From positions 47,043 to 111,042 of the forward strand of contig JADGEO010000004.1 in the NCBI GenBank assembly GCA_016744335.1: a stretch of DNA of 64,000 bases, given 5' to 3'. Positions 1 through 8,187 of this stretch are shown here, one piece after another. This DNA comes from Anaerolineales bacterium (lineage in GTDB: Bacteria; Chloroflexota; Anaerolineae; Anaerolineales; Villigracilaceae). The notes under the pieces were generated by a model. That model ran no database searches and was not told where the DNA came from. It saw nothing but the letters and a program-made list of their open reading frames with translations. The stretch's first letter is position 1; every line of letters begins with the position of its first letter. The position numbers were made by a program, and so were the translations under genes.

Positions 1-2038
1 CGGCTTCACCATTCCCCAACGCGGTCACAATGCCATCTGCACCCAATTTCTTCACATAAACCTTATCGCCAACTGCTGGCGTGCCACTAATCCCTGATTC
101 CTGATTCCTAATAACCCGTTTTTTCTTCTTCTTTGGAATGGGCTGGGGGATTGCTTTTTCTATGCGCGTAATCTCATCTTCAACTTTCTCTACGCTCTCT
201 AGCGTTTTCTCTGCTTCTTCCAGTCCCCGCGCCACCTCCGTGATTTGTGCTCGCGTGCCTTCGATGAGCTTTTCTGCTTCACCCCGAGCATTTGCTAGAA
301 TCTTCAACCGCTCATCTTCGGTTTTTGATTGTTCCTCAGCCAACTCGCGCCGTAAGCGATGCACTTCGATGCGCGCTTTTTGCGCCTTTTGCTGGTCTTT
401 GCGCGCCAACTTCTTTTGGCGATGGATGTCCTTGAGCAAGTCGTCCACGTGCGTCTGTTCGGGATCAATCTCACGTTCGGCGAGGGCAAGCACGTTTGGG
501 TCAAGTCCGAGACGGCGAGCAATGGCGAGGGCGTTCGAGCGTCCCGGCAATCCGATAGTTAATTTGTAGGTCGGGCGCAGAGTCCCCAAATCAAATTCTA
601 AAGAGGCATTGGTCACTTTTTCTGTGCCATGCGCAAAGGCTTTGAGTTCGGGATAATGAGTGGCAACAAAAGAGAGCGTGCCGCGCTCCAGCAATGTAAC
701 GAGAATGGCGCGAGCGAGTGCCGCGCCTTCTTGCGGGTCGGTGCCTGCGCCCAGTTCATCGAAAATGACGAGCGATTTTTTGTTTGCTTTCTTGAGAATT
801 TTGCTGATATTTTTGATATGCCCCGAAAAAGTGGACAGTGATTGTTCGATGCTTTGCTCATCGCCAATATCGGCGTAGATGGTGTTAAAGCAGGGCAGTG
901 AAGAACCAGATTTTGCAGGAATATGCAAGCCAGATTGCGCCATGAGTGCCAGCAATCCCACCGTTTTAAGTGTGACTGTTTTCCCTCCCGTGTTGGGACC
1001 CGTAATGATGAGCGCACGCGTTTCGGGTTCGAGGGCAATATCGAGGGGGACAACTGTAGCAGGGTCGAGGAGGGGGTGGCGGGCGTGCAGTAGTAGGGGC
1101 GCAGCATGCTGCGCCCCTACAGCACGAATTTCAAAAAGAGTTGGTTCAGTTGCCCTAATTGCATCCGCATATTTGGCTTTGGCAAAAATCAAATCTAATT
1201 CCGCCAGAGCCTCTACGCCTTGCACAATTTCATTAGAGAATTCGCCAATTTTGGCACAAAGTTCTGCGAGAACGCGGCGTTCTTCATCTCTTTCTTCAAT
1301 GTTGATTTCTCGAAGTTTGTTATTCGCTTCAACTGTGCTAAGTGGCTCAATAAAAATTGTTGCGCCAGAGGAAGATTTATCGTGAATAATGCCTTTAATT
1401 CTGCCCTTAAATTGTGCCTGTAGTGGGAGCACATAGCGATTATCGCGTTGGGTAATAATTGCTTCTTGGAGGGCTTTGGCGTTATCAGCGTTAGCGATAA
1501 TTTTGCGTAATTTGGTCATTAGCCTATCGTGCGTGACACGCCGTTCTCGGCGCAGGGAAGCTAATTTTGGTGAGGCAGAATCTAAAACATCCCCTTTATC
1601 TGAAATGGTGCGCGTGATGGCTGTTACTAATTTGAGGGGTGGAGGCAGTTTTGCAATAATTTTTATCAAATGAGGGAAGGGGTGGGTCTCAGACCCACCC
1701 CTATCTGTTTCTATATTGTCAAAAACCTTCTTCAATTGCCGTGCAGAAATAAGGGTGTTTTTTATATCTAATAAATCTTGCGTTTCGAGTACCCCGCCGC
1801 GTGAGGCTAAAACGACCGCGGCTCGCACATCCCGCGCACCGCCTACGCTGATGGTCTCATGTGTAGAGAAAAGATGCCGTGCTTCGCTAGTTTTTTCGAG
1901 TCTGATTTTGGCTTTTTGGAAGGAAGGCGTTGGGTTTAGTTTTTGCGCGAGTTCAGCAGATGCACTAAAAGCGCAATAATTTTCTAGGCGTACTAGAATT
2001 TTGTCGTATTCGAGAATGGAGAGGGTTTTAGGGTTCAT
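1..2038 (-). CDS. mutS2: MutS2 family ATPase/endonuclease (C-terminus outside window)
   Basis: DNA-binding ATPase of the MutS2 family, which in other bacteria acts on recombination intermediates or collided ribosomes. The reading frame runs without a stop from ATG at 2038 (MNPKTLSILEYDKI) off the left edge, giving 679 codons. The Walker A motif GPNTGGKT lies near residue 346, followed by the ABC-type DELGAGTDP and the threonine-rich THYPELKAFA segment. The charged coiled-coil region follows, then a GDKVYVKKLG segment typical of the linker before the Smr nuclease domain, which must lie outside the window. Two perfect or near-perfect palindromes sit in frame inside the gene, at about residues 112-120 and 306-315 (see repeats). 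No RBS of note. Family assignment is firm. Confidence 0.95.
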   Translation of the reverse strand, partial: MNPKTLSILEYDKILVRLENYCAFSASAELAQKLNPTPSFQKAKIRLEKTSEARHLFSTHETISVGGARDVRAAVVLASRGGVLETQDLLDIKNTLISARQLKKVFDNIETDRGGSETHPFPHLIKIIAKLPPPLKLVTAITRTISDKGDVLDSASPKLASLRRERRVTHDRLMTKLRKIIANADNAKALQEAIITQRDNRYVLPLQAQFKGRIKGIIHDKSSSGATIFIEPLSTVEANNKLREINIEERDEERRVLAELCAKIGEFSNEIVQGVEALAELDLIFAKAKYADAIRATEPTLFEIRAVGAQHAAPLLLHARHPLLDPATVVPLDIALEPETRALIITGPNTGGKTVTLKTVGLLALMAQSGLHIPAKSGSSLPCFNTIYADIGDEQSIEQSLSTFSGHIKNISKILKKANKKSLVIFDELGAGTDPQEGAALARAILVTLLERGTLSFVATHYPELKAFAHGTEKVTNASLEFDLGTLRPTYKLTIGLPGRSNALAIARRLGLDPNVLALAEREIDPEQTHVDDLLKDIHRQKKLARKDQQKAQKARIEVHRLRRELAEEQSKTEDERLKILANARGEAEKLIEGTRAQITEVARGLEEAEKTLESVEKVEDEITRIEKAIPQPIPKKKKKRVIRNQESGISGTPAVGDKVYVKKLGADGIVTALGNGEA
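1093..1120. repeat. Palindromic repeat family A, copy 1 (inside mutS2)
   Basis: A perfect 28-bp palindrome (arms GTAGGGGCGCAGCA) lying inside the mutS2 reading frame, where it encodes VGAQHAAPL just before the conserved ARHPLLDP segment. An identical 28-bp copy lies between xpt and the HIT-like gene at 25962-25989. Confidence 0.9.
1678..1702. repeat. Palindromic repeat family B, copy 1 (inside mutS2)
   Basis: Twelve-base perfect arms (AGGGGTGGGTCT) around a single central base, in frame inside mutS2, where it encodes RGGSETHP. Related intergenic copies lie at 4987-5029, 8151-8179 and 21229-21251. Confidence 0.85.
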
Positions 2039-2065
2039 AATGGAGTGGTTGTACTGAATTTTATA

Positions 2066-2218
2066 TAAAAAAAACTAATAGTAATCTTTAAGGTAAGCGA
2101 TGGTTTGGAGTCCAAAATCTCCCGATTTCGGGTTTTTAGCAAAAAGTCAGAGTCTGGAGACTTTGGACTCCCTTTCTACGAAAAAACTTATCCCTTATTT
2201 TAGAACCACTACAAAAAA
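2066..2218 (+). repeat. About 150-bp dispersed repeat, copy 1
   Basis: This intergenic stretch between mutS2 and the LOG gene aligns over its whole length with the reverse complement of 36501-36650. Shared blocks include AATAGTA, ATCTCCC, TTTTTAGCAAAAAG, AAAGTCTGG-like text, CTACGAAA and CCACTAC. It contains imperfect inverted repeats (GGAGTCCAAA with TTTGGACTCC) and codes for nothing obvious. It is probably a small non-autonomous element or a structured RNA. Confidence 0.6.
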
Positions 2219-2267
2219 ACCTCAGCAAAGTTAAAATTCTTCTTTGTAAAACCCGTGTTCAAAAATA

Positions 2268-2858
2268 TTATTCTTGTCGCATCCACTTCTTTACCGCCTC
2301 ATCAGAATGGACGTGCTTGCCCATTGCATCTAGCAACTCGGTAGGTTCGGCATTGCACATAATTTCTTTACGATGCTCAGAGAAAATAAAGCCTTCTTTA
2401 TCGAAATGCTCCACCATTTTTAATAGAGGCTGATAATAGCCATTTACATCTAATAACCCAACGGGTTTGCTATGCTCACCGATTTGCTTCCACGTGAGAG
2501 TCTCAAAAAGTTCGTCCAGTGTCCCGAAGCCGCCGGGGAGGGCAATAAAGGCATCGGCGAGTTCGTGCATTCTGGCTTTACGGGCGTGCATCGAGGGTTC
2601 TACTTCCATGCGTGCCAAATTCTCTTGGGCAAGGGCTTCGGTATTCATGCTGGGGATAATAACGCCAATCGCGGTGCCGCCACTTTCGATCACTCCGTTG
2701 GCAACTGCGCCCATTAATCCCGTTTTACCACCGCCATAAATTAATTGGATATTCTTTTCTGCCAAAATCGTGCCCATTTGATAGGCGGCTTTTTTATAAT
2801 CGGCATGTACCGAATCGGATGAACCACAAAAAACACAGATTGCCTTGAAATTATTCAT
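2268..2858 (-). CDS. LOG family protein (TIGR00730 type, cytokinin riboside 5'-monophosphate phosphoribohydrolase-like)
   Basis: Rossmann-fold lysine-decarboxylase-like protein; characterised relatives release nucleobases from nucleoside monophosphates. The family signatures are visible: CVFCGSS at the N-terminus, GGGKTGLMGAVA around residue 45-55, and PGGFGTLDELFE in the middle, the PGGxGTxxE motif that holds the active site. About 196 residues is usual for the family. I chose ATG at 2858 (MNNFKAICVFCG) because AAAGGT precedes it at suitable spacing; the frame also extends eight codons upstream. It stands alone between repeats, in the same direction as the ribonuclease Z gene behind it. The physiological substrate cannot be told from sequence. 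Confidence 0.9.
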   Translation of the reverse strand: MNNFKAICVFCGSSDSVHADYKKAAYQMGTILAEKNIQLIYGGGKTGLMGAVANGVIESGGTAIGVIIPSMNTEALAQENLARMEVEPSMHARKARMHELADAFIALPGGFGTLDELFETLTWKQIGEHSKPVGLLDVNGYYQPLLKMVEHFDKEGFIFSEHRKEIMCNAEPTELLDAMGKHVHSDEAVKKWMRQE

Positions 2859-2877
2859 TTTTTTTACCTTTGTAGTA

Positions 2878-2933
2878 ACCACTTTAGCGGTTATTTTTGT
2901 ACTATGTAAGGGCTAAAGCCACTTACTACGAGG
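2878..2933. repeat. Paired small hairpins, copy 1
   Basis: Two adjacent imperfect hairpins (AACCACTTTAGCGGTT, then TAAGGGCTAAAGCCACTTA followed by CTACGAGGG) between the LOG gene and rnz. The same two hairpin words ending in CTACGAGGG recur at 48505-48572. The element overlaps the last bases of rnz. Confidence 0.5.
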
Positions 2934-3849
2934 GATCTCTTTTTATTTTATAAGTATCAAAATCTCTTGCGACTTGGGAATTTGGGAAGATAGCGCGTGC
3001 CTCCTGGCGGATATCCCGCTCACGGTATCTGCGGGATAAATGAGTGAGGATCAGTCGCGTGACCCCAGCTTGCTCGGCGAGTTCCGCGGCTTGGCGCGCG
3101 GTGAGATGTCCAAATTTGCGCGCCATATCGGCATCTTCTTCTGTATAGGTTGCTTCGCAGACGAGGGTATCTAGTCCTTTGCAGACTTCGAGCAAGTTCT
3201 TTGTTTTGCCAGTATCCCCAGTGATTGCCAGACTCGTCCCGTCCACACGCGCACCAAGCACACTTTCAGGGTCGATGTGCCGTCCATCGGGCAGGGTGAC
3301 GCTTTTGCCGCGCACCAAGTCCCCACGAATGGGTCCAAAGGGAATCTCCAACTCATCCGCTTTATCAGCCAAAAATGGGCGATGAGATTTTTCTTCAAAT
3401 TTATAGCCGAGACATCCCGGTCCGCGATGAGAAACAGAAAAAGCGCTCACGGTGAACTTTTTTGTTTCAAATATGATGCCAGGCTCGATCTCTCGCAAAA
3501 ACAATTTCCCTTTCGGCTTTGCGCCGCGTAAAACCACGCCGTAGAGTAAATCGTGGACGCGTTCTAGGGTGCGCTGACTGCCGAAAATCTCGAGATCATC
3601 GAGTGCTTCCCAGCGCATGAGAGTCGAGATTAGCCCGCCCAGCCCAAGGATATGGTCAAGATGCCCGTGCGTGAGTAAAATGCGATTGAGGCGTTTGAAG
3701 CCTTGACCTGATTTTAGAATCTGACGCTGAGTGCCTTCACCACAATCAACCAAAAAGCGATATTCATCGTGTTTTACTATTTGTGCCGAAAGCCCGCGCT
3801 GAATAGAGGGGGCAGAGGCGGATGTGCCAAGAAAGATGATTTCAAACAA
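2926..3849 (-). CDS. rnz: Ribonuclease Z (tRNase Z)
   Basis: Zinc-dependent metallo-beta-lactamase-fold endonuclease that removes 3' trailers from tRNA precursors. The N-terminal FLGTSASAPSIQRG is typical of RNase Z, and LLTHGHLDHILGLGGL carries the HxHxDH metal-binding motif near residue 60-70. AITGDTGKT and the late LILTHLSRRY (histidine near the end) supply further ligands. The length, 307 residues, equals the usual short-form enzyme. The ATG at 3849 opens directly on the conserved MFEIIFLGTSA start. It ends inside a small hairpin repeat. Assignment is firm. Confidence 0.95.
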   Translation of the reverse strand: MFEIIFLGTSASAPSIQRGLSAQIVKHDEYRFLVDCGEGTQRQILKSGQGFKRLNRILLTHGHLDHILGLGGLISTLMRWEALDDLEIFGSQRTLERVHDLLYGVVLRGAKPKGKLFLREIEPGIIFETKKFTVSAFSVSHRGPGCLGYKFEEKSHRPFLADKADELEIPFGPIRGDLVRGKSVTLPDGRHIDPESVLGARVDGTSLAITGDTGKTKNLLEVCKGLDTLVCEATYTEEDADMARKFGHLTARQAAELAEQAGVTRLILTHLSRRYRERDIRQEARAIFPNSQVARDFDTYKIKRDPS

Positions 3850-3965
3850 TTTTTTATCCTAATCTAAATTTGAGTTTCTGTATTCTTACTATCTTCATAT
3901 TGTAATCGCTTTTCTATTTTGCGTGCGTGGTGGTAGAATCAATATACTTCTAACCTCAAATTTCT

Positions 3966-4050
3966 TTTGAACACAAAGTCATCTAAGTTTCTCTAAGAAA
4001 AAACAAAAAACTTTGTGATTTCTTCGTGTCCTTTGTGTTTAAAACTTTTG
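3966..4050. repeat. Intergenic long imperfect inverted repeat (ACACAAAG type)
   Basis: Left arm AACACAAAGTCATCTAAG and right arm CGTGTCCTTTGTGTTT flank an A-rich loop. It lies just upstream of pdxS. It has the same architecture as the repeats at 6634-6704, 14651-14707, 15703-15776 and 20053-20132 but uses different words. Confidence 0.6.
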
Positions 4051-4091
4051 TCTAGAAAAGTCAAATAATATAAATCTCGGAGGCAGTAAAA

Positions 4092-4979
4092 ATGGAAGAA
4101 AAAAAATCAACTTTCGCAGTAAAAAAGGGCTTGGCGCAGATGTTAAAAGGTGGCGTAATTATGGACGTGGTCACACCAGAACATGCCAGAATTGCTGAAG
4201 AAGCTGGCGCATGTGCTGTGATGGCGTTAGAGCGCGTTCCCGCCGATATTCGTAAAGATGGCGGTGTTGCTCGCATGAGCGACCCAGATATGATTGCTGA
4301 AATTATCGAAACTGTCAGCATCCCTGTAATGGCAAAAGCCCGTATTGGTCATTTTGTTGAAGCGCAGGTTTTGCAACAATTGGGCGTAGACTATATTGAT
4401 GAATCAGAAGTGCTTACCCCTGCCGATAATGATTATCACATTTACAAACATGATTTTGATGTCCCCTTCGTTTGCGGTTGCCGAAATCTCGGTGAAGCCA
4501 TGCGCAGAATCGGCGAAGGTGCGGCAATGATTCGCACTAAAGGCGAAGCTGGCACCGGCGATGTAGTTGAAGCCGTTTATCACGCTCGCACCGTTTTTGG
4601 TCAAATTCGCCGTTTGCAAAATATGCCCATTGAAGAGGTAATGACCTTCGCCAAAGAAATTGGCGCACCTTTTGATGTGCTCATGGAAACCCGCGAACTC
4701 GGCAGAATGCCCGTTGTCAACTTTGCCGCTGGCGGAATTGCCACCCCCGCTGATGCCGCACTGATGATGCAACTGGGCGTTGATGGCGTTTTCGTTGGCT
4801 CTGGCATTTTCAAATCTGGCGACCCCGCCAAACGTGCCGATGCCATCGTCAAAGCCGTTACGCATTATGATAATCCCGAAATGCTTGCAGAAATCAGCCG
4901 CAACCTTGGCGAAGCAATGGTCGGTATCAATATCTCAACCATGCCCGAAGAAGATAAACTCGCCGGGCGCGGGTGGTAA
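4092..4979 (+). CDS. pdxS: Pyridoxal 5'-phosphate synthase, PdxS subunit
   Basis: Synthase subunit of the deoxyxylulose-independent vitamin B6 route. It condenses ribose 5-phosphate, glyceraldehyde 3-phosphate and ammonia delivered by PdxT. The sequence is very conserved: [24 protein letters not shown] is recognisable near residue 20, with the [10 protein letters not shown] segment following. The Schiff-base lysine lies in [19 protein letters not shown] [11 protein letters not shown] and [19 protein letters not shown] form the phosphate-binding loops. 295 residues is the usual length. GGAGG sits eight bases before the ATG. pdxT follows 59 bp downstream, separated only by a palindromic repeat, so they form one unit. 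Confidence 0.98.
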   Translation: MEEKKSTFAVKKGLAQMLKGGVIMDVVTPEHARIAEEAGACAVMALERVPADIRKDGGVARMSDPDMIAEIIETVSIPVMAKARIGHFVEAQVLQQLGVDYIDESEVLTPADNDYHIYKHDFDVPFVCGCRNLGEAMRRIGEGAAMIRTKGEAGTGDVVEAVYHARTVFGQIRRLQNMPIEEVMTFAKEIGAPFDVLMETRELGRMPVVNFAAGGIATPADAALMMQLGVDGVFVGSGIFKSGDPAKRADAIVKAVTHYDNPEMLAEISRNLGEAMVGINISTMPEEDKLAGRGW

Positions 4980-4986
4980 TTTTACC

Positions 4987-5029
4987 GTAGGGGTGGGTCT
5001 GTAGGGGTGGGTCTGAGACCCACCCCTAC
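4987..5029. repeat. Palindromic repeat family B, copy 2 plus a half copy
   Basis: A 29-bp palindrome (arms GTAGGGGTGGGTCT around one base, 5001-5029) is preceded immediately by a direct half copy of its left arm at 4987-5000. It lies between pdxS and pdxT and has no T-tract, so it does not look like a terminator. Confidence 0.85.
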
Positions 5030-5038
5030 AAAATAATT

Positions 5039-5608
5039 ATGAAAATTGGTGTACTCGCCCTTCAGGGCGCATTTGCAGAGCATATTATAATGCTATCAAA
5101 ACTCGGCGTAGAGACAGCCGAAGTCCGTTTGCATGCGCAACTGGACGATTTGGATGGACTCATTATCCCCGGTGGCGAATCGACCACGATGGGCAAATTA
5201 ATGGTAGATTTTGACCTGCTTGAACCCATCCGTGAATTTGGGCTTGGTCACGCAATCTGGGGCACCTGTGCGGGAGCCATCTTGCTTTCCAAAGACGCGC
5301 ACCGTGAGCAACCTTTGCTTCATCTAATGAATATCACCGTAGAAAGAAATGCCTTCGGCAGACAAGTTGATTCCTTTGAAGCAGATTTAAACGTGGAGGC
5401 TTTTGGCATAGATAACCCCTTCCATGCGGTCTTTATTCGTGCCCCTATTATTGAAACTATTTCGGGTGATACCAAAGCCCTCGTCACTTTAGCAGATGGC
5501 AAAATTGTCGCCGCGCAAGAAGGGCATCTGCTGGCAACATCCTTTCACCCCGAATTAACAGGCGATACACGTTTCCACGAATACTTTTTGACCTTAGCAA
5601 AAAAATAA
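5039..5608 (+). CDS. pdxT: Pyridoxal 5'-phosphate synthase, glutaminase subunit PdxT
   Basis: Class I glutamine amidotransferase that feeds ammonia to PdxS. MKIGVLALQGAFAEH opens the protein. PGGESTTMGKL near residue 45 forms the oxyanion strand, and GTCAGAILLSK near residue 80 has the nucleophilic cysteine. TSFHPELTGD near residue 168 carries the His-Glu pair of the catalytic triad. At 189 residues it is full length. No strong Shine-Dalgarno sequence is visible just before the ATG because the palindromic repeat ends nine bases upstream. It is the second gene of the pdxST unit. Confidence 0.97.
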   Translation: MKIGVLALQGAFAEHIIMLSKLGVETAEVRLHAQLDDLDGLIIPGGESTTMGKLMVDFDLLEPIREFGLGHAIWGTCAGAILLSKDAHREQPLLHLMNITVERNAFGRQVDSFEADLNVEAFGIDNPFHAVFIRAPIIETISGDTKALVTLADGKIVAAQEGHLLATSFHPELTGDTRFHEYFLTLAKK

Positions 5609-5694
5609 GCAAGAAGAACCCCTTTCCTTCAAGGGAGCGGAGGCTTTCTACCCTTTGCCACTCTTACCACTTTTATCACCCTTGTCACCCCTAA

Positions 5695-6603
5695 ATGACC
5701 CCTCGCACCCTCGAACTATTCGATCTTCCCAAACTCCCTAGCTATCGTGATAAAGTCATCGCTTTAGATAGTCGCCGCGCGCTAACGCGTGGGAACCCCT
5801 TAAGCACAGGCAGTTTTATCTCTTACCTAAACCCAAAACGCCGAATTTATACGGCGGTATATGAAGGAGAGGAGGGAACAGTCTTGGGTGGAATCATTCA
5901 ACGTGCTGAAGAGAATTTTGCGCGGCTGGCATATCTTTCCCCCGCTCGTGCGCCATTGGCGTTACTTGACCATCTAACCGCCCATGCCGGAACTTGGCAA
6001 GCGCACCAAATTATCGCAGAAATTGACGAAAACAGTCCTCTTTTTCAATCTCTACGTCAATGCGGTTTTTCAGTTTATAGTCGTCAGAAAATTTGGGATT
6101 TAAGTGAAGTCTCGCTTCCAGACAATCTTTCTGCTCATTGGCGCAAGAAAAAAGATGTCGATTTGACAGCAATTCAGAATTTAGAGCATAAAATTATCCC
6201 GCCGCTTTTGCTACCGATTGAAACTTTCTCTACTGCTTCTGGGGGGCTACTATGTCAGGCAGATGAATTATTAGCCTATATAGATGTCATTTATGGTTCT
6301 CAAGGGATATTCTTGCGTCCACTAGTGCACCCCAATGTAGAAAATATACACGGAAAATTACTGAGTCTCTTGGCAGATTTATCTGAACAGAACGAAGAGC
6401 CAATTTATCTATGTGTTCGCTCCTACCAAGCATGGATAGAGCCTATACTCGAAGAAATGGGGGCTAGTGTGGGACCTCGCCAAGCAGTGATGGTGAAACA
6501 CTTGGTCAATAAAATACGTGCGAAGAAAACGGCACCACTAAAAGCAGAAAAGGCTTGGGCAAATCCTGCCACAACCATCCAACGTGTTGAGCTTGATGAA
6601 TAA
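5695..6603 (+). CDS. Uncharacterised GNAT-like protein
   Basis: A 302-residue soluble protein that I do not recognise at family level. The first half (ILGG-like TVLGGIIQRAEENFARLAYLSP, then LLDHLTAHAG and the QCGFSVYSRQKIW strand) has the look of a GNAT acetyltransferase domain: a beta-bulge followed by a helix, and a late FxxxRQxxW strand. The classical acetyl-CoA loop Q/RxxGxG/A is not obvious. The second half repeats a similar fold (EEPIYLCVRSYQAWIEPILEEMGASVG), suggesting a tandem GNAT arrangement. It starts with ATG at 5695 after a pyrimidine-rich spacer and has no clear RBS. The C-terminal tail is basic. Function unknown. Confidence 0.6.
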   Translation: MTPRTLELFDLPKLPSYRDKVIALDSRRALTRGNPLSTGSFISYLNPKRRIYTAVYEGEEGTVLGGIIQRAEENFARLAYLSPARAPLALLDHLTAHAGTWQAHQIIAEIDENSPLFQSLRQCGFSVYSRQKIWDLSEVSLPDNLSAHWRKKKDVDLTAIQNLEHKIIPPLLLPIETFSTASGGLLCQADELLAYIDVIYGSQGIFLRPLVHPNVENIHGKLLSLLADLSEQNEEPIYLCVRSYQAWIEPILEEMGASVGPRQAVMVKHLVNKIRAKKTAPLKAEKAWANPATTIQRVELDE

Positions 6604-6633
6604 GTGCTAATAAGGCTAAATTTCAAGTTTTAG

Positions 6634-6704
6634 CCACTGATTTCATCGATATTCACTGATTACTTAAGATCAAAATCCGATAAATTCGTGCAATCAGTAG
6701 CAAG
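6634..6704. repeat. Intergenic long imperfect inverted repeat (CACTGATT type)
   Basis: Left arm GCCACTGATTTCATCGATAT and right arm ending GTGCAATCAGTAGC around an A/T-rich middle. It separates two convergent genes (the GNAT-like gene and tupC) and has no T-tract. Confidence 0.6.
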
Positions 6705-6734
6705 TTTTTTTATCTACTCTAATGTTAAGCATAG

Positions 6735-7457
6735 TTAATCTTTGCCTAAAAAGTGGGCCACATCTTCATCTACGGGGGCATTAAAAATTTCGTCTGCATA
6801 CCCAATTTGGCGCAAAGAATTTTTTACAATTACTGCCATGCGTGTTGCTAGTTTTCTCGCTTCGTGCAAATCGTGCGTCACAAAAAGTGTTGTTGTCTTA
6901 CTGTTCTTAAGCAAAGGTTTTAAGTCATCTAAAAGTGTTGCCCGTGTGGGTGGGTCTAGTGCAGAAAAAGATTCGTCTAATAATAATAATTCTGGCTCTA
7001 AAACCAAAGCCCGCGCCAAAGAAACCCGCTGTGCTTCTCCCCCAGAAAGTCTTTTAGCACGTCTCTCTGCTAAATCTGCTACACCCAATCTCTTCAACCA
7101 TAACGGAACTTTTTCTTGGATTTCAGATTTGGACGCGCCGCGAAACTCTAATCCCAGGGCGACATTTTTATAAACGGATAAATCAAATAAAAGCGGATCT
7201 TGCATCACCAACGCGATTTTGCGCCTATACACCGTGTCAGACGTGTTTTGGGCTGGGGTGCCGTTAAATAACATCTGCCCGGCATTAGGCTCCAGAAGGC
7301 GCGCCAAAGTCAGCAGTAGCGTGGATTTCCCCGCACCGTTAGGACCCACCACAGCAAGAACTTCACCGCGTTGGACAGATAATTTCTTCACGCGCAAAAC
7401 TTCTTTTTTCCCGCGTATTATGAGTAAGTTCTTGATAGTGATTAGGTCTTTATTCAT
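6735..7457 (-). CDS. tupC: ABC transporter ATP-binding protein, tungstate/molybdate type
   Basis: ATPase of a tungstate-type importer. Walker A GPNGAGKST is near residue 43, the Q-loop is in LVMQDPLLFD, the signature LSGGEAQRVSLARAL is near residue 140, Walker B is LLLLDESFSALD, and the switch histidine is in FVTHDLHEARKLA. At 240 residues it lacks the C-terminal TOBE/MOP domain of ModC, which fits the Tup and WtpC-like class. I start it at ATG 7457 (MNKDLITIKNLL), preceded by GGGGGAAG; it overlaps the permease stop codon by one base (TAATG), so the two are translationally coupled. Confidence 0.88.
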   Translation of the reverse strand: MNKDLITIKNLLIIRGKKEVLRVKKLSVQRGEVLAVVGPNGAGKSTLLLTLARLLEPNAGQMLFNGTPAQNTSDTVYRRKIALVMQDPLLFDLSVYKNVALGLEFRGASKSEIQEKVPLWLKRLGVADLAERRAKRLSGGEAQRVSLARALVLEPELLLLDESFSALDPPTRATLLDDLKPLLKNSKTTTLFVTHDLHEARKLATRMAVIVKNSLRQIGYADEIFNAPVDEDVAHFLGKD

Positions 7458-8107
7458 TAATCTTCCCCCCTTTGCTGAACCCAAGTTAATGCCCAATTGA
7501 CCAAGAAGGTAATAGTTAAAAGCAATGCGCCCAAAGCCATTGCAATTTCAAAATTACCTTTACTTGTTTCCAGCACAATCGCCGTTGTCAACACGCGTGT
7601 TTGGTTGCGGATATTTCCGCCCACCATCATAGATGCGCCCACTTCAGAGATGACAGAGCCAAATCCCGCCATCAATGCCGCCAAAAGCGGAAGCCGCGCC
7701 TCACGCCATAGTGCCCAAATCATTTGCCAACGTGATGCGCCCAGCCCATAAAGTTGTAATCGCAAGCGTGGATCAAGCGACTGCAATGCCGCGGCGGTTA
7801 ATCCAATTACCACTGGTGCAGAAATCACCGTTTGGGCAATAATGATTGCGGTGGGAGTATAAATTAAATTCATATCCCCGAAAGGACCTGACCGCCATAA
7901 CATCATCGCCACAAAAAGACCAACTACAACAGGCGGAAGCCCCATGCCAGTATTGACCACACTTAAGAAAAATGAGCGTCCCCAAAACTTCCCCAACGCA
8001 AGGAGTGTTCCAAGTGGTAGCCCAATTAAAAGGCTAATCCCCGTCGCAATGGCGGAGATTTGTAAGGAGAGTATCGTAATTTGAAGAATTTCGTAGGGGA
8101 AGGACAT
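7457..8107 (-). CDS. tupB: ABC transporter permease, tungstate type
   Basis: Integral membrane permease of 216 residues with about five hydrophobic segments. The EAA loop region reads YGLGASRWQMIWALWREARLPLL, the coupling-helix signature for the ATPase. The conserved text GMGLPPVVVGLFVAMMLWRSGPFG and AFGSVISEVGASMMVGGNI-like GFGSVISEVGASMMVGGN is highly characteristic of TupB/tungstate permeases. It lies between tupA upstream and tupC downstream on the same strand and overlaps tupC. Single homodimeric permease expected in the complex. Confidence 0.9.
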   Translation of the reverse strand: MSFPYEILQITILSLQISAIATGISLLIGLPLGTLLALGKFWGRSFFLSVVNTGMGLPPVVVGLFVAMMLWRSGPFGDMNLIYTPTAIIIAQTVISAPVVIGLTAAALQSLDPRLRLQLYGLGASRWQMIWALWREARLPLLAALMAGFGSVISEVGASMMVGGNIRNQTRVLTTAIVLETSKGNFEIAMALGALLLTITFLVNWALTWVQQRGED

Positions 8108-8150
8108 GGGGCGAATAAAAAGTGGAAAGTAAAGGGGGGGACAATGTCAC

Positions 8151-8179
8151 GTAAGGGCGGGTCTGAAACCCGCCCTTAC
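8151..8179. repeat. Palindromic repeat family B variant, copy 3
   Basis: Twelve-base arms GTAAGGGCGGGT and ACCCGCCCTTAC around CTGAA, in the gap between tupA and tupB. Confidence 0.8.
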
Positions 8180-8187
8180 AATGGATA

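Noticed and set aside
138..569. Plus-strand reading frame over mutS2
   Set aside because: It is antisense to a conserved gene, rich in Ser/Arg/Ala, and has no RBS; it is a shadow of the mutS2 frame.
5001..5029. Palindrome between pdxS and pdxT as a transcription terminator
   Set aside because: There is no T-tract, and the genes form one functional unit; the sequence belongs to a dispersed repeat family found also inside mutS2.
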